From: Cladorhizidae sp. MBARI D1340-BT2
Lineage: Eukaryota > Porifera > Demospongiae > Poecilosclerida > Cladorhizidae
Reading direction: 5' to 3'
NCBI GenBank assembly: GCA_028752905.1
Contig: JAQNBH010000048.1
Location: forward strand, 620,001-684,000
Length of the DNA: 64,000 bases
A model generated the notes under the pieces. That model was not told where the DNA came from. It ran no database searches and saw only the letters and a program-made list of their open reading frames with translations. Shown here piece after piece: positions 9,903-24,078 of the stretch. Made by a program: the position numbers and the translations under genes. Every line of letters begins with the position of its first letter. The stretch's first letter is position 1.

Positions 9903-11147
9903 ACCTATCATTCGAATCATATCAAGTCCATTACAGTGAAGTGTGCAGAATATTATGGATGTTTGATATCAACAGAGAGCACAGAGAGAGACCTATCTTA
10001 ATAGCTATATATCAAGTTTATACAGTGAAGTGTGGAGAATCTATGAAGCTAACCTGTTTAGCATCAAGATAGAGAACACATAGAGAAACCTATCTTGTGA
10101 TTCTATGTATGCAGAATATACGGATGTTTGGTATCAAGAGAGAGAACAGAGAGAGGCCTACCTTTAGAGCTATATATCAAGTCTATTCAGTGAAGCGTGG
10201 AGAATCTATGAAGCTAACATGTTTAGCTCAAGATAGAGAACACTGAGAGATACCTATCTTGCAAGTCCATTACAGTGAAGTGCGCAGAATATATGGATGT
10301 TTGGTATCAAGAGAGAGCACTTAGAGAGTCCTATCTTAATAGCTATACATCAAGTCTATTCAGTGAAGTGTGGAGAATCTATGAAGCTAACCTGTTTAGC
10401 ATCAAGATAGAGAACACATAGAGAAACCTATCTTGTGATTCTATGTTTGCAGAATATACGGATGTTTGGTATCAAGAGAGAGAACAGAGAGAGGCCTACC
10501 TTTAGAGCTATATATCAAGTCTATTCAGTGAAGTGTGGAGAATCTATGAAGCTAACATGTTCAGCTCAAGATTGAGAACACTGAGAGATACCTATCTTGC
10601 AAGTCCATTACAGTGAAGTGTGCAGAATATATGGATGTTTGGTAACAAGAGAGAGCACTTAGAGAGTCCTATCTTAATAGCTATACATCAAGTCTATTCA
10701 GTGAAGTGTGGATAATCTACGAAGCTAACATGTTTAGCATCAAGTAAGTGTACAATTCATAACTGCCCTAATTAACAAGACCAAAGTCCCAGATTTTGTC
10801 AACTGATAGAGAAGGCCCTTATCTGCAACATGTCAACAGATTATCAATAAATGTAGTGGTTTTTCACTGGCAGGCCACCGCTTTGGCAACTGGAAAACGC
10901 CAGGAAAGATCGCAAACCTTACCACTTCAAATCACCATAACTTGCTAATACTTAGAGTACTCAAAATTTTGGCACGTACAAAAGACAGATAATTAGAAGG
11001 GCTATCCGGTGATATAAAATTATCTTTTTTGGGTAAAGTGTAGTAAAGTTATGAGCTTTACGGCAAAATAACAAGATTTTTGGGGGGAAAATGAGAAACA
11101 TATAGACCAAATTAGGGCAAATATCAAGATAGAGAACACACAATGAA
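9903..11147 (+). repeat. Unit U10, long, 1245 bp (c1)
   Basis: R2 has 'cagtgaag' rather than 'cagcgaag'. The right part has 'aagattgagaac' and 'ggtaacaag', shared only with U3, which marks these two as relatives 7.7 kb apart. Confidence 0.92.
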
Positions 11148-12058
11148 ACCTATCATTCGAATCATATCAAGTCCATTACAGTGAAGTGTGCAGAATATTA
11201 TGGATGTTTGATATCAACAGAGAGCACAGGGAGAGACCTATCTTAATAGCTATATATCAAGTTTATACAGTGAAGTGTGGAGAATCTATGAAGCTAACCT
11301 GTTTAGCATCAAGATAGAGAACACATAGAGAAACCTATCTTGTGATTCTATGTATGCAGAATATACGGATGTTTGGTATCAAGAGAGAGAACAGAGAGAG
11401 GCCTACCTTTAGAGCTATATATCAAGTCTATTCAGTGAAGTGTGGAGAATCTATGAAGCTAACATGTTCAGCTCAAGATAGAGAACACTGAGAGATACCT
11501 ATCTTGCAAGTCCATTACAGTGAAGTGTGCAGAATATATGGATGTTTGGTATCAAGAGAGAGCACTTAGAGAGTCCTATCTTAATAGCTATACATCAAGT
11601 CTATTCAGTGAAGTGTGGATAATCTACGAAGCTAACATGTTTAGCATCAAGTAAGAGTACAATTCATAACTGCCCTAATTAACAAGACCAAAGTCCCAGA
11701 TTTTGTCAACTGATAGAGAAGGCCCTTATCTGCAACATGTCAACAGATTATCAATAAATGTAGTGGTTTTTCACTGGCAGGCCACCGCTTTGGCAACTGG
11801 AAAACGCCAGGAAAGATCGCAAACCTTACCACTTCAAATCACCATAACTTGCTAATACTTAGAGTACTCAAAATTTTGGCACGTACAAAAGACAGATAAT
11901 TAGAAGGGCTATCCGATGATATAAAAATTATCTTTTTTGGGTAAAGTGTAGAAAAGTTATGAGCTTTACGGCAAAATAACAAGATTTTTGGGGGGAAAAT
12001 GAGAAACATAATATAGACCAAATTAGGGCAAATATCAAGATAGAGAACAAACAATGAA
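11148..12058 (+). repeat. Unit U11, short, 911 bp (c2)
   Basis: Standard order. A private change gives 'gaacaaacaatg' at the unit end (usual 'gaacacacaatg'). Confidence 0.92.
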
Positions 12059-13304
12059 ACCTATCATTCGAATCATATCAAGTCCATTACAGTGAAGTGT
12101 GCAGAATATTATGGATGTTTGATATCAACAGAGAGCACAGAGAGAGACCTATCTTAATAGCTATATATCAAGTTTATACAGCGAAGTGTGGAGAATCTAT
12201 GAAGCTAACCTGTTTAGCATCAAGATAGAGAACACATAGAGAAACCTATCTTGTGATTCTATGTATGCAGAATATACGGATGTTTGGTATCAAGAGAGAG
12301 AACAGAGAGAGGCCTACCTTTAGAGCTATATATCAAGTCTATTCAGTGAAGCGTGGAGAATCTATGAAGCTAACATGTTTAGCTCAAGATAGAGAACACT
12401 GAGAGATACCTATCTTGCAAGTCCATTACAGTGAAGTGCGCAGAATATATGGATGTTTGGTATCAAGAGAGAGCACTTAGAGAGTCCTATCTTAATAGCT
12501 ATACATCAAGTCTATTCAGTGAAGTGTGGAGAATCTATGAAGCTAACCTGTTTAGCATCAAGATAGAGAACACATAGAGAAACCTATCTTGTGATTCTAT
12601 GTTTGCAGAATATACGGATGTTTGGTATCAAGAGAGAGAACAGAGAGAGGCCTACCTTTAGAGCTATATATCAAGTCTATTCAGTGAAGTGTGGAGAATC
12701 TATGAAGCTAACATGTTCAGCTCAAGATAGAGAACACTGAGAGATACCTATCTTGCAAGTCCATTACAGTGAAGTGTGCAGAATATATGGATGTTTGGTA
12801 TCAAGAGAGAGCACTTAGAGAGTCCTATCTTAATAGCTATACATCAAGTCTATTCAGTGAAGTGTGGATAATCTACGAAGCTAACATGTTTAGCATCAAG
12901 TAAGTGTACAATTCATAACTGCCCTAATTAACAAGACCAAAGTCCCAGATTTTGTCAACTGATAGAGAAGGCCCTTATCTGCAACATGTCAACAGATTAT
13001 CAATAAATGTAGTGGTTTTTCACTGGCAGGCCACCGCTTTGGCAACTGGAAAACGCCAGGAAAGATCGCAAACCTTACCACTTCAAATCACCATAACTTG
13101 CTAATACTTAGAGTACTCAAAATTTTGGCACGTACAAAAGACAGATAATTAGAAGGGCTATCCGGTGATATAAAAATTATCTTTTTTGGGTAAAGTGTAG
13201 TAAAGTTATGAGCTTTACGGCAAAATAACAAGATTTTGGGGGGAAAAATGAGAAAGATATAGACCAAATTAGGGCAAATATCAAGATAGAGAACACACAA
13301 TGAA
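12059..13304 (+). repeat. Unit U12, long, 1246 bp (c3a)
   Basis: First appearance of a c3 core (T4G6A5, 'gaaagatatag'). The array part still resembles U5 and U7. Confidence 0.92.
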
Positions 13305-14211
13305 ACCTATCATTCGAATCATATCAAGTCCATTACAGTGAAGTGCGCAGAATATTATGGATGTTTGATATCAACAGAGAGCACAGGGAGAGACCTATCT
13401 TAATAGCTATATATCAAGTTTATACAGTGAAGTGTGAAGAATCTATGAAGCTAACCTGTTTAGCATCAAGATAGAGAACACATAGAGAAACCTATCTTGT
13501 GATTCTATGTATGCAGAATATACGGATGTTTGGTATCAAGAGAGAGAACAGAGAGAGGCCTACCTTTAGAGCTATATATCAAGTCTATTCAGTGAAGTGT
13601 GGAGAATCTATGAAGCTAACATGTTTAGCTCAAGATAGAGAACACTGAGAGATACCTATCTTGCAAGTCCATTACAGTGAAGTGTGCAGAATATATGGAT
13701 GTTTGGTATCAAGAGAGAGCACTTAGAGAGTCCTATCTTAATAGCTATACATCAAGTCTATTCAGTGAAGTGTGGATAATCTACGAAGCTAACATGTTTA
13801 GCATCAAGTAAGAGTACAATTCATAACTGCCCTAATTAACAAGACCAAAGTCCCAGATTTTGTCAACTGATAGAGAAGGCCCTTATCTGCAACATGTCAA
13901 CAGACTATCAATAAATGTAGTGGTTTTTCACTGGCAGGCCACCGCTTTGGCAACTGGAAAACGCCAGGAAAGATCGCAAACCTTACCACTTCAAATCACC
14001 ATAACTTGCTAATATTTAGAGTACTCAAAATTTTGGCACGTACAAAAGACAGATAATTAGAAGGGCTATCCGGTGATATAAAATTATCTTTTTTGGGTAA
14101 AGTGTAGTAAAGTTATGAGCTTTACGGCAAAATAACAAGATTTTTGGGGGGAAAATGAGAAACATATAGACCAAATTAGGGCAAATATCAAGATAGAGAA
14201 CACACAATGAA
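13305..14211 (+). repeat. Unit U13, short, 907 bp (recombinant core)
   Basis: R1 and R2 carry 'gtgcgcag' and 'gtgtgaagaatc', as in U16 and U20. The core begins U16-like ('cagactatcaat', 'aatatttag') but ends as c1 (short A-run). The switch lies between about 14015 and 14085. Confidence 0.9.
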
Positions 14212-15122
14212 ACCTATCATTCGAATCATATCAAGTCCATTACAGTGAAGTGTGCAGAATATTATGGATGTTTGATATCAACAGAGAGCACAGGGAGAGA
14301 CCTATCTTAATAGCTATATATCAAGTTTATACAGTGAAGTGTGGAGAATCTATGAAGCTAACCTGTTTAGCATCAAGATAGAGAACACATAGAGAAACCT
14401 ATCTTGTGATTCTATGTATGCAGAATATACGGATGTTTGGTATCAAGAGAGAGAACAGAGAGAGGCCTACCTTTAGAGCTATATATCAAGTCTATTCAGT
14501 GAAGTGTGGAGAATCTATGAAGCTAACATGTTCAGCTCAAGATAGAGAACACTGAGAGATACCTATCTTGCAAGTCCATTACAGTGAAGTGTGCAGAATA
14601 TATGGATGTTTGGTATCAAGAGAGAGCACTTAGAGAGTCCTATCTTAATAGCTATACATCAAGTCTATTCAGTGAAGTGTGGATAATCTACGAAGCTAAC
14701 ATGTTTAGCATCAAGTAAGAGTACAATTCATAACTGCCCTAATTAACAAGACCAAAGTCCCAGATTTTGTCAACTGATAGAGAAGGCCCTTATCTGCAAC
14801 ATGTCAACAGATTATCAATAAATGTAGTGGTTTTTCACTGGCAGGCCACCGCTTTGGCAACTGGAAAACGCCAGGAAAGATCGCAAACCTTACCACTTCA
14901 AATCACCATAACTTGCTAATACTTAGAGTACTCAAAATTTTGGCACGTACAAAAGACAGATAATTAGAAGGGCTATCCGATGATATAAAAATTATCTTTT
15001 TTGGGTAAAGTGTAGAAAAGTTATGAGCTTTACGGCAAAATAACAAGATTTTTGGGGGGAAAATGAGAAACATAATATAGACCAAATTAGGGCAAATATC
15101 AAGATAGAGAACACACAATGAA
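14212..15122 (+). repeat. Unit U14, short, 911 bp (c2); start of 4310-bp HOR copy 1
   Basis: Standard order. Its counterpart one HOR period later is U18. Confidence 0.92.
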
Positions 15123-16368
15123 ACCTATCATTCGAATCATATCAAGTCCATTACAGTGAAGTGTGCAGAATATTATGGATGTTTGATATCAACAGAGAGC
15201 ACAGAGAGAGACCTATCTTAATAGCTATATATCAAGTTTATACAGCGAAGTGTGGAGAATCTATGAAGCTAACCTGTTTAGCATCAAGATAGAGAACACA
15301 TAGAGAAACCTATCTTGTGATTCTATGTATGCAGAATATACGGATGTTTGGTATCAAGAGAGAGAACAGAGAGAGGCCTACCTTTAGAGCTATATATCAA
15401 GTCTATTCAGTGAAGCGTGGAGAATCTATGAAGCTAACATGTTTAGCTCAAGATAGAGAACACTGAGAGATACCTATCTTGCAAGTCCATTACAGTGAAG
15501 TGCGCAGAATATATGGATGTTTGGTATCAAGAGAGAGCACTTAGAGAGTCCTATCTTAATAGCTATACATCAAGTCTATTCAGTGAAGTGTGGAGAATCT
15601 ATGAAGCTAACCTGTTTAGCATCAAGATAGAGAACACATAGAGAAACCTATCTTGTGATTCTATGTTTGCAGAATATACGGATGTTTGGTATCAAGAGAG
15701 AGAACAGAGAGAGGCCTACCTTTAGAGCTATATATCAAGTCTATTCAGTGAAGTGTGGAGAATCTATGAAGCTAACATGTTCAGCTCAAGATAGAGAACA
15801 CTGAGAGATACCTATCTTGCAAGTCCATTACAGTGAAGTGTGCAGAATATATGGATGTTTGGTATCAAGAGAGAGCACTTAGAGAGTCCTATCTTAATAG
15901 CTATACATCAAGTCTATTCAGTGAAGTGTGGATAATCTACGAAGCTAACATGTTTAGCATCAAGTAAGTGTACAATTCATAACTGCCCTAATTAACAAGA
16001 CCAAAGTCCCAGATTTTGTCAACTGATAGAGAAGGCCCTTATCTGCAACATGTCAACAGATTATCAATAAATGTAGTGGTTTTTCACTGGCAGGCCACCG
16101 CTTTGGCAACTGGAAAACGCCAGGAAAGATCGCAAACCTTACCACTTCAAATCACCATAACTTGCTAATACTTAGAGTACTCAAAATTTTGGCACGTACA
16201 AAAGACAGATAATTAGAAGGGCTATCCGGTGATATAAAAATTATCTTTTTTGGGTAAAGTGTAGTAAAGTTATGAGCTTTACGGCAAAATAACAAGATTT
16301 TGGGGGGAAAAATGAGAAAGATATAGACCAAATTAGGGCAAATATCAAGATAGAGAACACACAATGAA
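15123..16368 (+). repeat. Unit U15, long, 1246 bp (c3a)
   Basis: Second member of the 4310-bp HOR; counterpart U19. R2 has 'cagcgaag' and R5 'gtgcgcag'. Confidence 0.92.
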
Positions 16369-17276
16369 ACCTATCATTCGAATCATATCAAGTCCATTAC
16401 AGTGAAGTGCGCAGAATATTATGGATGTTTGATATCAACAGAGAGCACAGGGAGAGACCTATCTTAATAGCTATATATCAAGTTTATACAGTGAAGTGTG
16501 AAGAATCTATGAAGCTAACCTGTTTAGCATCAAGATAGAGAACACATAGAGAAACCTATCTTGTGATTCTATGTATGCAGAATATACGGATGTTTGGTAT
16601 CAAGAGAGAGAACAGAGAGAGGCCTACCTTTAGAGCTATATATCAAGTCTATTCAGTGAAGTGTGGAGAATCTATGAAGCTAACATGTTTAGCTCAAGAT
16701 AGAGAACACTGAGAGATACCTATCTTGCAAGTCCATTACAGTGAAGTGTGCAGAATATATGGATGTTTGGTATCAAGAGAGAGCACTTAGAGAGTCCTAT
16801 CTTAATAGCTATACATCAAGTCTATTCAGTGAAGTGTGGATAATCTACGAAGCTAACATGTTTAGCATCAAGTAAGAGTACAATTCATAACTGCCCTAAT
16901 TAACAAGACCAAAGTCCCAGATTTTGTCAACTGATAGAGAAGGCCCTTATCTGCAACATGTCAACAGACTATCAATAAATGTAGTGGTTTTTCACTGGCA
17001 GGCCACCGCTTTGGCAACTGGAAAACGCCAGGAAAGATCGCAAACCTTACCACTTCAAATCACCATAACTTGCTAATATTTAGAGTACTCAAAATTTTGG
17101 CACGTACAAAAGACATATAATTAGAAGGGCTATCCGGTGATATAAAAATTATCTTTTTTGGGTAAAGTGTAGAAAAGTTATGAGCTTTACGGCAAAATAA
17201 CAAGATTTTTTGGGGAAAAATGAGAAACATATAGACCAAATTAGGGCAAATATCAAGATAGAGAACACACAATGAA
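16369..17276 (+). repeat. Unit U16, short, 908 bp (c4m)
   Basis: Third member of the HOR; counterpart U20. R2 has 'gtgtgaagaatc', a mark found in short units that follow a c3 core. The core has 'cagactatc', 'gacatataatt' and T6G4A5. Confidence 0.92.
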
Positions 17277-18521
17277 ACCTATCATTCGAATCATATCAAG
17301 TCCATTACAGTGAAGTGTGCAGAATATTATGGATGTTTGATATCAACAGAGAGCACAGGGAGAGACCTATCTTAATAGCTATATATCAAGTTTATACAGT
17401 GAAGTGTGGAGAATCTATGAAGCTAACCTGTTTAGCATCAAGATAGAGAACACATAGAGAAACCTATCTTGTGATTCTATGTATGCAGAATATACGGATG
17501 TTTGGTATCAAGAGAGAGAACAGAGAGAGGCCTACCTTTAGAGCTATATATCAAGTCTATTCAGTGAAGTGTGGAGAATCTATGAAGCTAACATGTTTAG
17601 CTCAAGATAGAGAACACTGAGAGATACCTATCTTGCAAGTCCATTACAGTGAAGTGTGCAGAATATATGGATGTTTGGTATCAAGAGAGAGCACTTAGAG
17701 AGTCCTATCTTAATAGCTATACATCAAGTCTATTCAGTGAAGTGTGGAGAATCTATGAAGCTAACCTGTTTAGCATCAAGATAGAGAACACATAGAGAAA
17801 CCTATCTTGTGATTCTATGTTTGCAGAATATACGGATGTTTGGTATCAAGAGAGAGAACAGAGAGAGGCCTACCTTTAGAGCTATATATCAAGTCTATTC
17901 AGTGAAGTGTGGAGAATCTATGAAGCTAACATGTTCAGCTCAAGATAGAGAACACTGAGAGATACCTATCTTGCAAGTCCATTACAGTGAAGTGTGCAGA
18001 ATATATGGATGTTTGGTATCAAGAGAGAGCACTTAGAGAGTCCTATCTTAATAGCTATACATCAAGTCTATTCAGTGAAGTGTGGATAATCTACGAAGTT
18101 AACATGTTTAGCATCAAGTAAGTGTACAATTCATAACTGCCCTAATTAACAAGACCAAAGTCCCAGATTTTGTCAACTGATAGAGAAGGCCCTTATCTGC
18201 AACATGTCAACAGATTATCAATAAATGTAGTGGTTTTTCACTGGCAGGCCACCGCTTTGGCAACTGGAAAACGCCAGGAAAGATCGCAAACCTTACCACT
18301 TCAAATCACCATAACTTGCTAATACTTAGAGTACTCAAAATTTTGGCACGTACAAAAGACAGATAATTAGAAGGGCTATCCGGTGATATAAAATTATCTT
18401 TTTTGGGTAAAGTGTAGTAAAGTTATGAGCTTTACGGCAAAATAACAAGATTTTTGGGGGGAAAATGAGAAACATATAGACCAAATTAGGGCAAATATCA
18501 AGATAGAGAACACACAATGAA
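17277..18521 (+). repeat. Unit U17, long, 1245 bp (c1)
   Basis: Fourth member of HOR copy 1. R6 has 'gaagttaacatg' in place of 'gaagctaacatg'. It holds the rightmost c1 core of the window. Confidence 0.92.
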
Positions 18522-19432
18522 ACCTATCATTCGAATCATATCAAGTCCATTACAGTGAAGTGTGCAGAATATTATGGATGTTTGATATCAACAGAGAGCA
18601 CAGGAAGAGACCTATCTTAATAGCTATATATCAAGTTTATACAGTGAAGTGTGGAGAATCTATGAAGCTAACCTGTTTAGCATCAAGATAGAGAACACAT
18701 AGAGAAACCTATCTTGTGATTCTATGTATGCAGAATATACGGATGTTTGGTATCAAGAGAGAGAACAGAGAGAGGCCTACCTTTAGAGCTATATATCAAG
18801 TCTATTCAGTGAAGTGTGGAGAATCTATGAAGCTAACATGTTCAGCTCAAGATAGAGAACACTGAGAGATACCTATCTTGCAAGTCCATTACAGTGAAGT
18901 GTGCAGAATATATGGATGTTTGGTATCAAGAGAGAGCACTTAGAGAGTCCTATCTTAATAGCTATACATCAAGTCTATTCAGTGAAGTGTGGATAATCTA
19001 CGAAGCTAACATGTTTAGCATCAAGTAAGAGTACAATTCATAACTGCCCTAATTAACAAGACCAAAGTCCCAGATTTTGTCAACTGATAGAGAAGGCCCT
19101 TATCTGCAACATGTCAACAGATTATCAATAAATGTAGTGGTTTTTCACTGGCAGGCCACCGCTTTGGCAACTGGAAAACGCCAGGAAAGATCGCAAACCT
19201 TACCACTTCAAATCACCATAACTTGCTAATACTTAGAGTACTCAAAATTTTGGCACGTACAAAAGACAGATAATTAGAAGGGCTATCCGATGATATAAAA
19301 ATTATCTTTTTTGGGTAAAGTGTAGAAAAGTTATGAGCTTTACGGCAAAATAACAAGATTTTTGGGGGGAAAATGAGAAACATAATATAGACCAAATTAG
19401 GGCAAATATCAAGATAGAGAACACACAATGAA
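18522..19432 (+). repeat. Unit U18, short, 911 bp (c2); start of HOR copy 2
   Basis: Counterpart of U14 at +4310 bp. R1 has the private 'caggaagag'. It holds the rightmost c2 core. Confidence 0.92.
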
Positions 19433-20678
19433 ACCTATCATTCGAATCATATCAAGTCCATTACAGTGAAGTGTGCAGAATATTATGGATGTTTGATATC
19501 AACAGAGAGCACAGAGAGAGACCTATCTTAATAGCTATATATCAAGTTTATACAGCGTAGTGTGGAGAATCTATGAAGCTAACCTGTTTAGCATCAAGAT
19601 AGAGAACACATAGAGAAACCTATCTTGTGATTCTATGTATGCAGAATATACGGATGTTTGGTATCAAGAGAGAGAACAGAGAGAGGCCTACCTTTAGAGC
19701 TATATATCAAGTCTATTCAGTGAAGCGTGGAGAATCTATGAAGCTAACATGTTTAGCTCAAGATAGAGAACACTGAGAGATACCTATCTTGCAAGTCCAT
19801 TACAGTGAAGTGCGCAGAATATATGGATGTTTGGTATCAAGAGAGAGCACTTAGAGAGTCCTATCTTAATAGCTATACATCAAGTCTATTCAGTGAAGTG
19901 TGGAGAATCTATGAAGCTAACCTGTTTAGCATCAAGATAGAGAACACATAGAGAAACCTATCTTGTGATTCTATGTTTGCAGAATATACGGATGTTTGGT
20001 ATCAAGAGAGAGAACAGAGAGAGGCCTACCTTTAGAGCTATATATCAAGTCTATTCAGTGTGGTGTGGAGAATCTATGAAGCTAACATGTTCAGCTCAAG
20101 ATAGAGAACACTGAGAGATACCTATCTTGCAAGTCCATTACAGTGAAGTGTGCAGAATATATGGATGTTTGGTATCAAGAGAGAGCACTTAGAGAGTCCT
20201 ATCTTAATAGCTATACATCAAGTCTATTCAGTGAAGTGTGGATAATCTACGAAGCTAACATGTTTAGCATCAAGTAAGTGTACAATTCATAACTGCCCTA
20301 ATTAACAAGACCAAAGTCCCAGATTTTGTCAACTGATAGAGAAGGCCCTTATCTGCAACATGTCAACAGATTATCAATAAATGTAGTGGTTTTTCACTGG
20401 CAGGCCACCGCTTTGGCAACTGGAAAACGCCAGGAAAGATCGCAAACCTTACCACTTCAAATCACCATAACTTGCTAATACTTAGAGTACTCAAAATTTT
20501 GGCACGTACAAAAGACAGATAATTAGAAGGGCTATCCGGTGATATAAAAATTATCTTTTTTGGGTAAAGTGTAGTAAAGTTATGAGCTTTACGGCAAAAT
20601 AACAAGATTTTGGGGGGAAAAATGAGAAAGATATAGACCAAATTAGGGCAAATATCAAGATAGAGAACACACAATGAA
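19433..20678 (+). repeat. Unit U19, long, 1246 bp (c3a)
   Basis: Counterpart of U15. Private changes are 'cagcgtagtg' in R2 and 'cagtgtggtgtgg' in R4'. Confidence 0.92.
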
Positions 20679-21586
20679 ACCTATCATTCGAATCATATCA
20701 AGTCCATTACAGTGAAGTGCGCAGAATATTATGGATGTTTGATATCAACAGAGAGCACAGGGAGAGACCTATCTTAATAGCTATATATCAAGTTTATACA
20801 GTGAAGTGTGAAGAATCTATGAAGCTAACCTGTTTAGCATCAAGATAGAGAACACATAGAGAAACCTATCTTGTGATTCTATGTATGCAGAATATACGGA
20901 TGTTTGGTATCAAGAGAGAGAACAGAGAGAGGCCTACCTTTAGAGCTATATATCAAGTCTATTCAGTGAAGTGTGGAGAATCTATGAAGCTAACATGTTT
21001 AGCTCAAGATAGAGAACACTGAGAGATACCTATCTTGCAAGTCCATTACAGTGAAGTGTGCAGAATATATGGATGTTTGGTATCAAGAGAGAGCACTTAG
21101 AGAGTCCTATCTTAATAGCTATACATCAAGTCTATTCAGTGAAGTGTGGATAATCTACGAAGCTAACATGTTTAGCATCAAGTAAGAGTACAATTCATAA
21201 CTGCCCTAATTAACAAGACCAAAGTCCCAGATTTTGTCAACTGATAGAGAAGGCCCTTATCTGCAACATGTCAACAGACTATCAATAAATGTAGTGGTTT
21301 TTCACTGGCAGGCCACCGCTTTGGCAACTGGAAAACGCCAGGAAAGATCGCAAACCTTACCACTTCAAATCACCATAACTTGCTAATATTTAGAGTACTC
21401 AAAATTTTGGCACGTACAAAAGACATATAATTAGAAGGGCTATCCGGTGATATAAAAATTATCTTTTTTGGGTAAAGTGTAGAAAAGTTATGAGCTTTAC
21501 GGCAAAATAACAAGATTTTTTGGGGAAAAATGAGAAACATATAGACCAAATTAGGGCAAATATCAAGATAGAGAACACACAATGAA
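20679..21586 (+). repeat. Unit U20, short, 908 bp (c4m)
   Basis: Counterpart of U16, sharing 'gtgcgcag', 'gtgtgaagaatc', 'cagactatc' and 'gacatataatt'. Confidence 0.92.
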
Positions 21587-22832
21587 ACCTATCATTCGAA
21601 TCATATCAAGTCCATTACAGTGAAGTGTGCAGAATATTATGGATGTTTGATATCAACAGAGAGCACAGGGAGAGACCTATCTTAATAGCTATATATCAAG
21701 TTTATACAGTGAAGTGTGGAGAATCTATGAAGCTAACCTGTTTAGCATCAAGATAGAGAACACATAGAGAAACCTATCTTGTGATTCTATGTATGCAGAA
21801 TATACGGATGTTTGGTATCAAGAGAGAGAACAGAGAGAGGCCTACCTTTAGAGCTATATATCAAGTCTATTCAGTGAAGTGTGGAGAATCTATGAAGCTA
21901 ACATGTTTAGCTCAAGATAGAGAACACTGAGAGATACCTATCTTGCAAGTCCATTACAGTGAAGTGTGCAGAATATATGGATGTTTGGTATCAAGAGAGA
22001 GCACTTAGAGAGTCCTATCTTAATAGCTATACATCAAGTCTATTCAGTGAAGTGTGGAGAATCTATGAAGCTAACCTGTTTAGCATCAAGATAGAGAACA
22101 CATAGAGAAACCTATCTTGTGATTCTATGTATGCAGAATATACGGATGTTTGGTATCAAGAGAGAGAACAGAGAGAGGCCTACCTTTAGAGCTATATATC
22201 AAGTCTATTCAGTGAAGTGTGGAGAATCTATGAAGCTAACATGTTTAGCTCAAGATAGAGAACACTGAGAGATACCTATCTTGCAAGTCCATTAAAGTGA
22301 AGTGTGCAGAATATATGGATGTTTGGTATCAAGAGAGAGCACTTAGAGAGTCCTATCTTAATAGCTATACATCAAGTCTATTCAGTGAAGTGTGGATAAT
22401 CTACGAAGCTAACATGTTTAGCATCAAGTAAGAGTACAATTCATAACTGCCCTAATTAACAAGACCAAAGTCCCAGATTTTGTCAACTGATAGAGAAGGC
22501 CCTTATCTGCAACATGTCAACAGACTATCAATAAATGTAGTGGTTTTTCACTGGCAGGCCACCGCTTTGGCAACTGGAAAACGCCAGGAAAGATCGCAAA
22601 CCTTACCACTTCAAATCACCATAACTTGCTAATATTTAGAGTACTCAAAATTTTGGCACTTACAAAAGACAGATAATTAGAAGGGCTATCCGGTGATATA
22701 AAAATTATCTTTTTTGGGTAAAGTGTAGAAAAGTTATGAGCTTTACGGCAAAATAACAAGATTTTTTGGGGGAAAATGAGAAACATATAGACCAAATTAG
22801 GGCAAATATCAAGATAGAGAACACACAATGAA
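21587..22832 (+). repeat. Unit U21, long, 1246 bp (c4s)
   Basis: It takes the fourth HOR position but differs from U17: R3' has 'gtatgc', the R4' allele is 'tttagctc', R5' has the private 'cattaaagtg', and the core is c4s. Its core matches U35 at +14392 bp, so the 14.4-kb duplication begins inside it. Confidence 0.9.
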
Positions 22833-24078
22833 ACCTATCATTCGAATCATATCAAGTCCATTACAGTGAAGTGTGCAGAATATTATGGATGTTTGATATC
22901 AACAGAGAGCACAGGGAGAGACCTATCTTAATAGCTATATATCAAGTTTATACAGTGAAGTGTGGAGAATCTATGAAGCTAACCTGTTTAGCATCAAGAT
23001 AGAGAACACATAGAGAAACCTATCTTGTGATTCTATGTATGCAGAATATACGGATGTTTGGTATCAAGAGAGAGAACAGAGAGAGGCCTACCTTTAGAGC
23101 TATATATCAAGTATATTCAGTGAAGTGTGGAGAATCTATGAAGCTAACATGTTTAGCTCAAGATAGAGAACACTGAGAGATACCTATCTTGCAAGTCCAT
23201 TACAGTGAAGTGTGCAGAATATATGGATGTTTGGTATCAAGAGAGAGCACTTAGAGAGTCCTATCTTAATAGCTATACATCAAGTCTATTCAGTGAAGTG
23301 TGGAGAATCTATGAAGCTAACCTGTTTAGCATCAAGATAGAGAACACATAGAGAAACCTATCTTGTGATTCTATGTTTGCAGAATATACGGATGTTTGGT
23401 ATCAAGAGAGAGAACAGAGAGAGGCCTACCTTTAGAGCTATATATCAAGTCTATTCAGTGAAGTGTGGAGAATCTATGAAGCTAACATGTTCAGCTCAAG
23501 ATAGAGAACACTGAGAGATACCTATCTTGCAAGTCCATTACAGTGAAGTGTGCAGAATATATGGATGTTTGGTATCAAGAGAGAGCACTTAGAGAGTCCT
23601 ATCTTAATAGCTATACATCAAGTCTATTCAGTGAAGTGTGGATAATCTACGAAGTTAACATGTTTAGCATCAAGTAAGTGTACAATTCATAACTGCCCTA
23701 ATTAACAAGACCAAAGTCCCAGATTTTGTCAACTGATAGAGAAGGCCCTTATCTGCAACATGTCAACAGATTATCAATAAATGTAGTGGTTTTTCACTGG
23801 CAGGCCACCGCTTTGGCAACTGGAAAACGCCAGGAAAGATCGCAAACCTTACCACTTCAAATCACCATAACTTGCTAATACTTAGAGTACTCAAAAGTTT
23901 GGCACGTACAAAAGACAGATAATTAGAAGGGCTATCCGGTGATATAAAAATTATCTTTTTTGGGTAAAGTGTAGAAAAGTTATGAGCTTTACGGCAAAAT
24001 AACAAGATTTTTGGGGGAAAAATGAGAAACATATAGACCAAATTAGGGCAAATATCAAGATAGAGAACACACAATGAA
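22833..24078 (+). repeat. Unit U22, long, 1246 bp (c5)
   Basis: Counterpart of U36 at +14392 bp. Both share 'caagtatattcag' in R4, 'gaagttaac' in R6 and T5G5A5. Confidence 0.92.

Larger units (their letters stand above)
14212..22832 (+). repeat. 4310-bp higher-order repeat, two copies
   Basis: Copy 1 is U14-U17 (14212-18521) and copy 2 is U18-U21 (18522-22832). Order: c2 short, c3a long, c4m short, long. The first three members match; the fourth differs (c1 in U17, c4s in U21), so homology breaks in the last unit. Confidence 0.85.
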
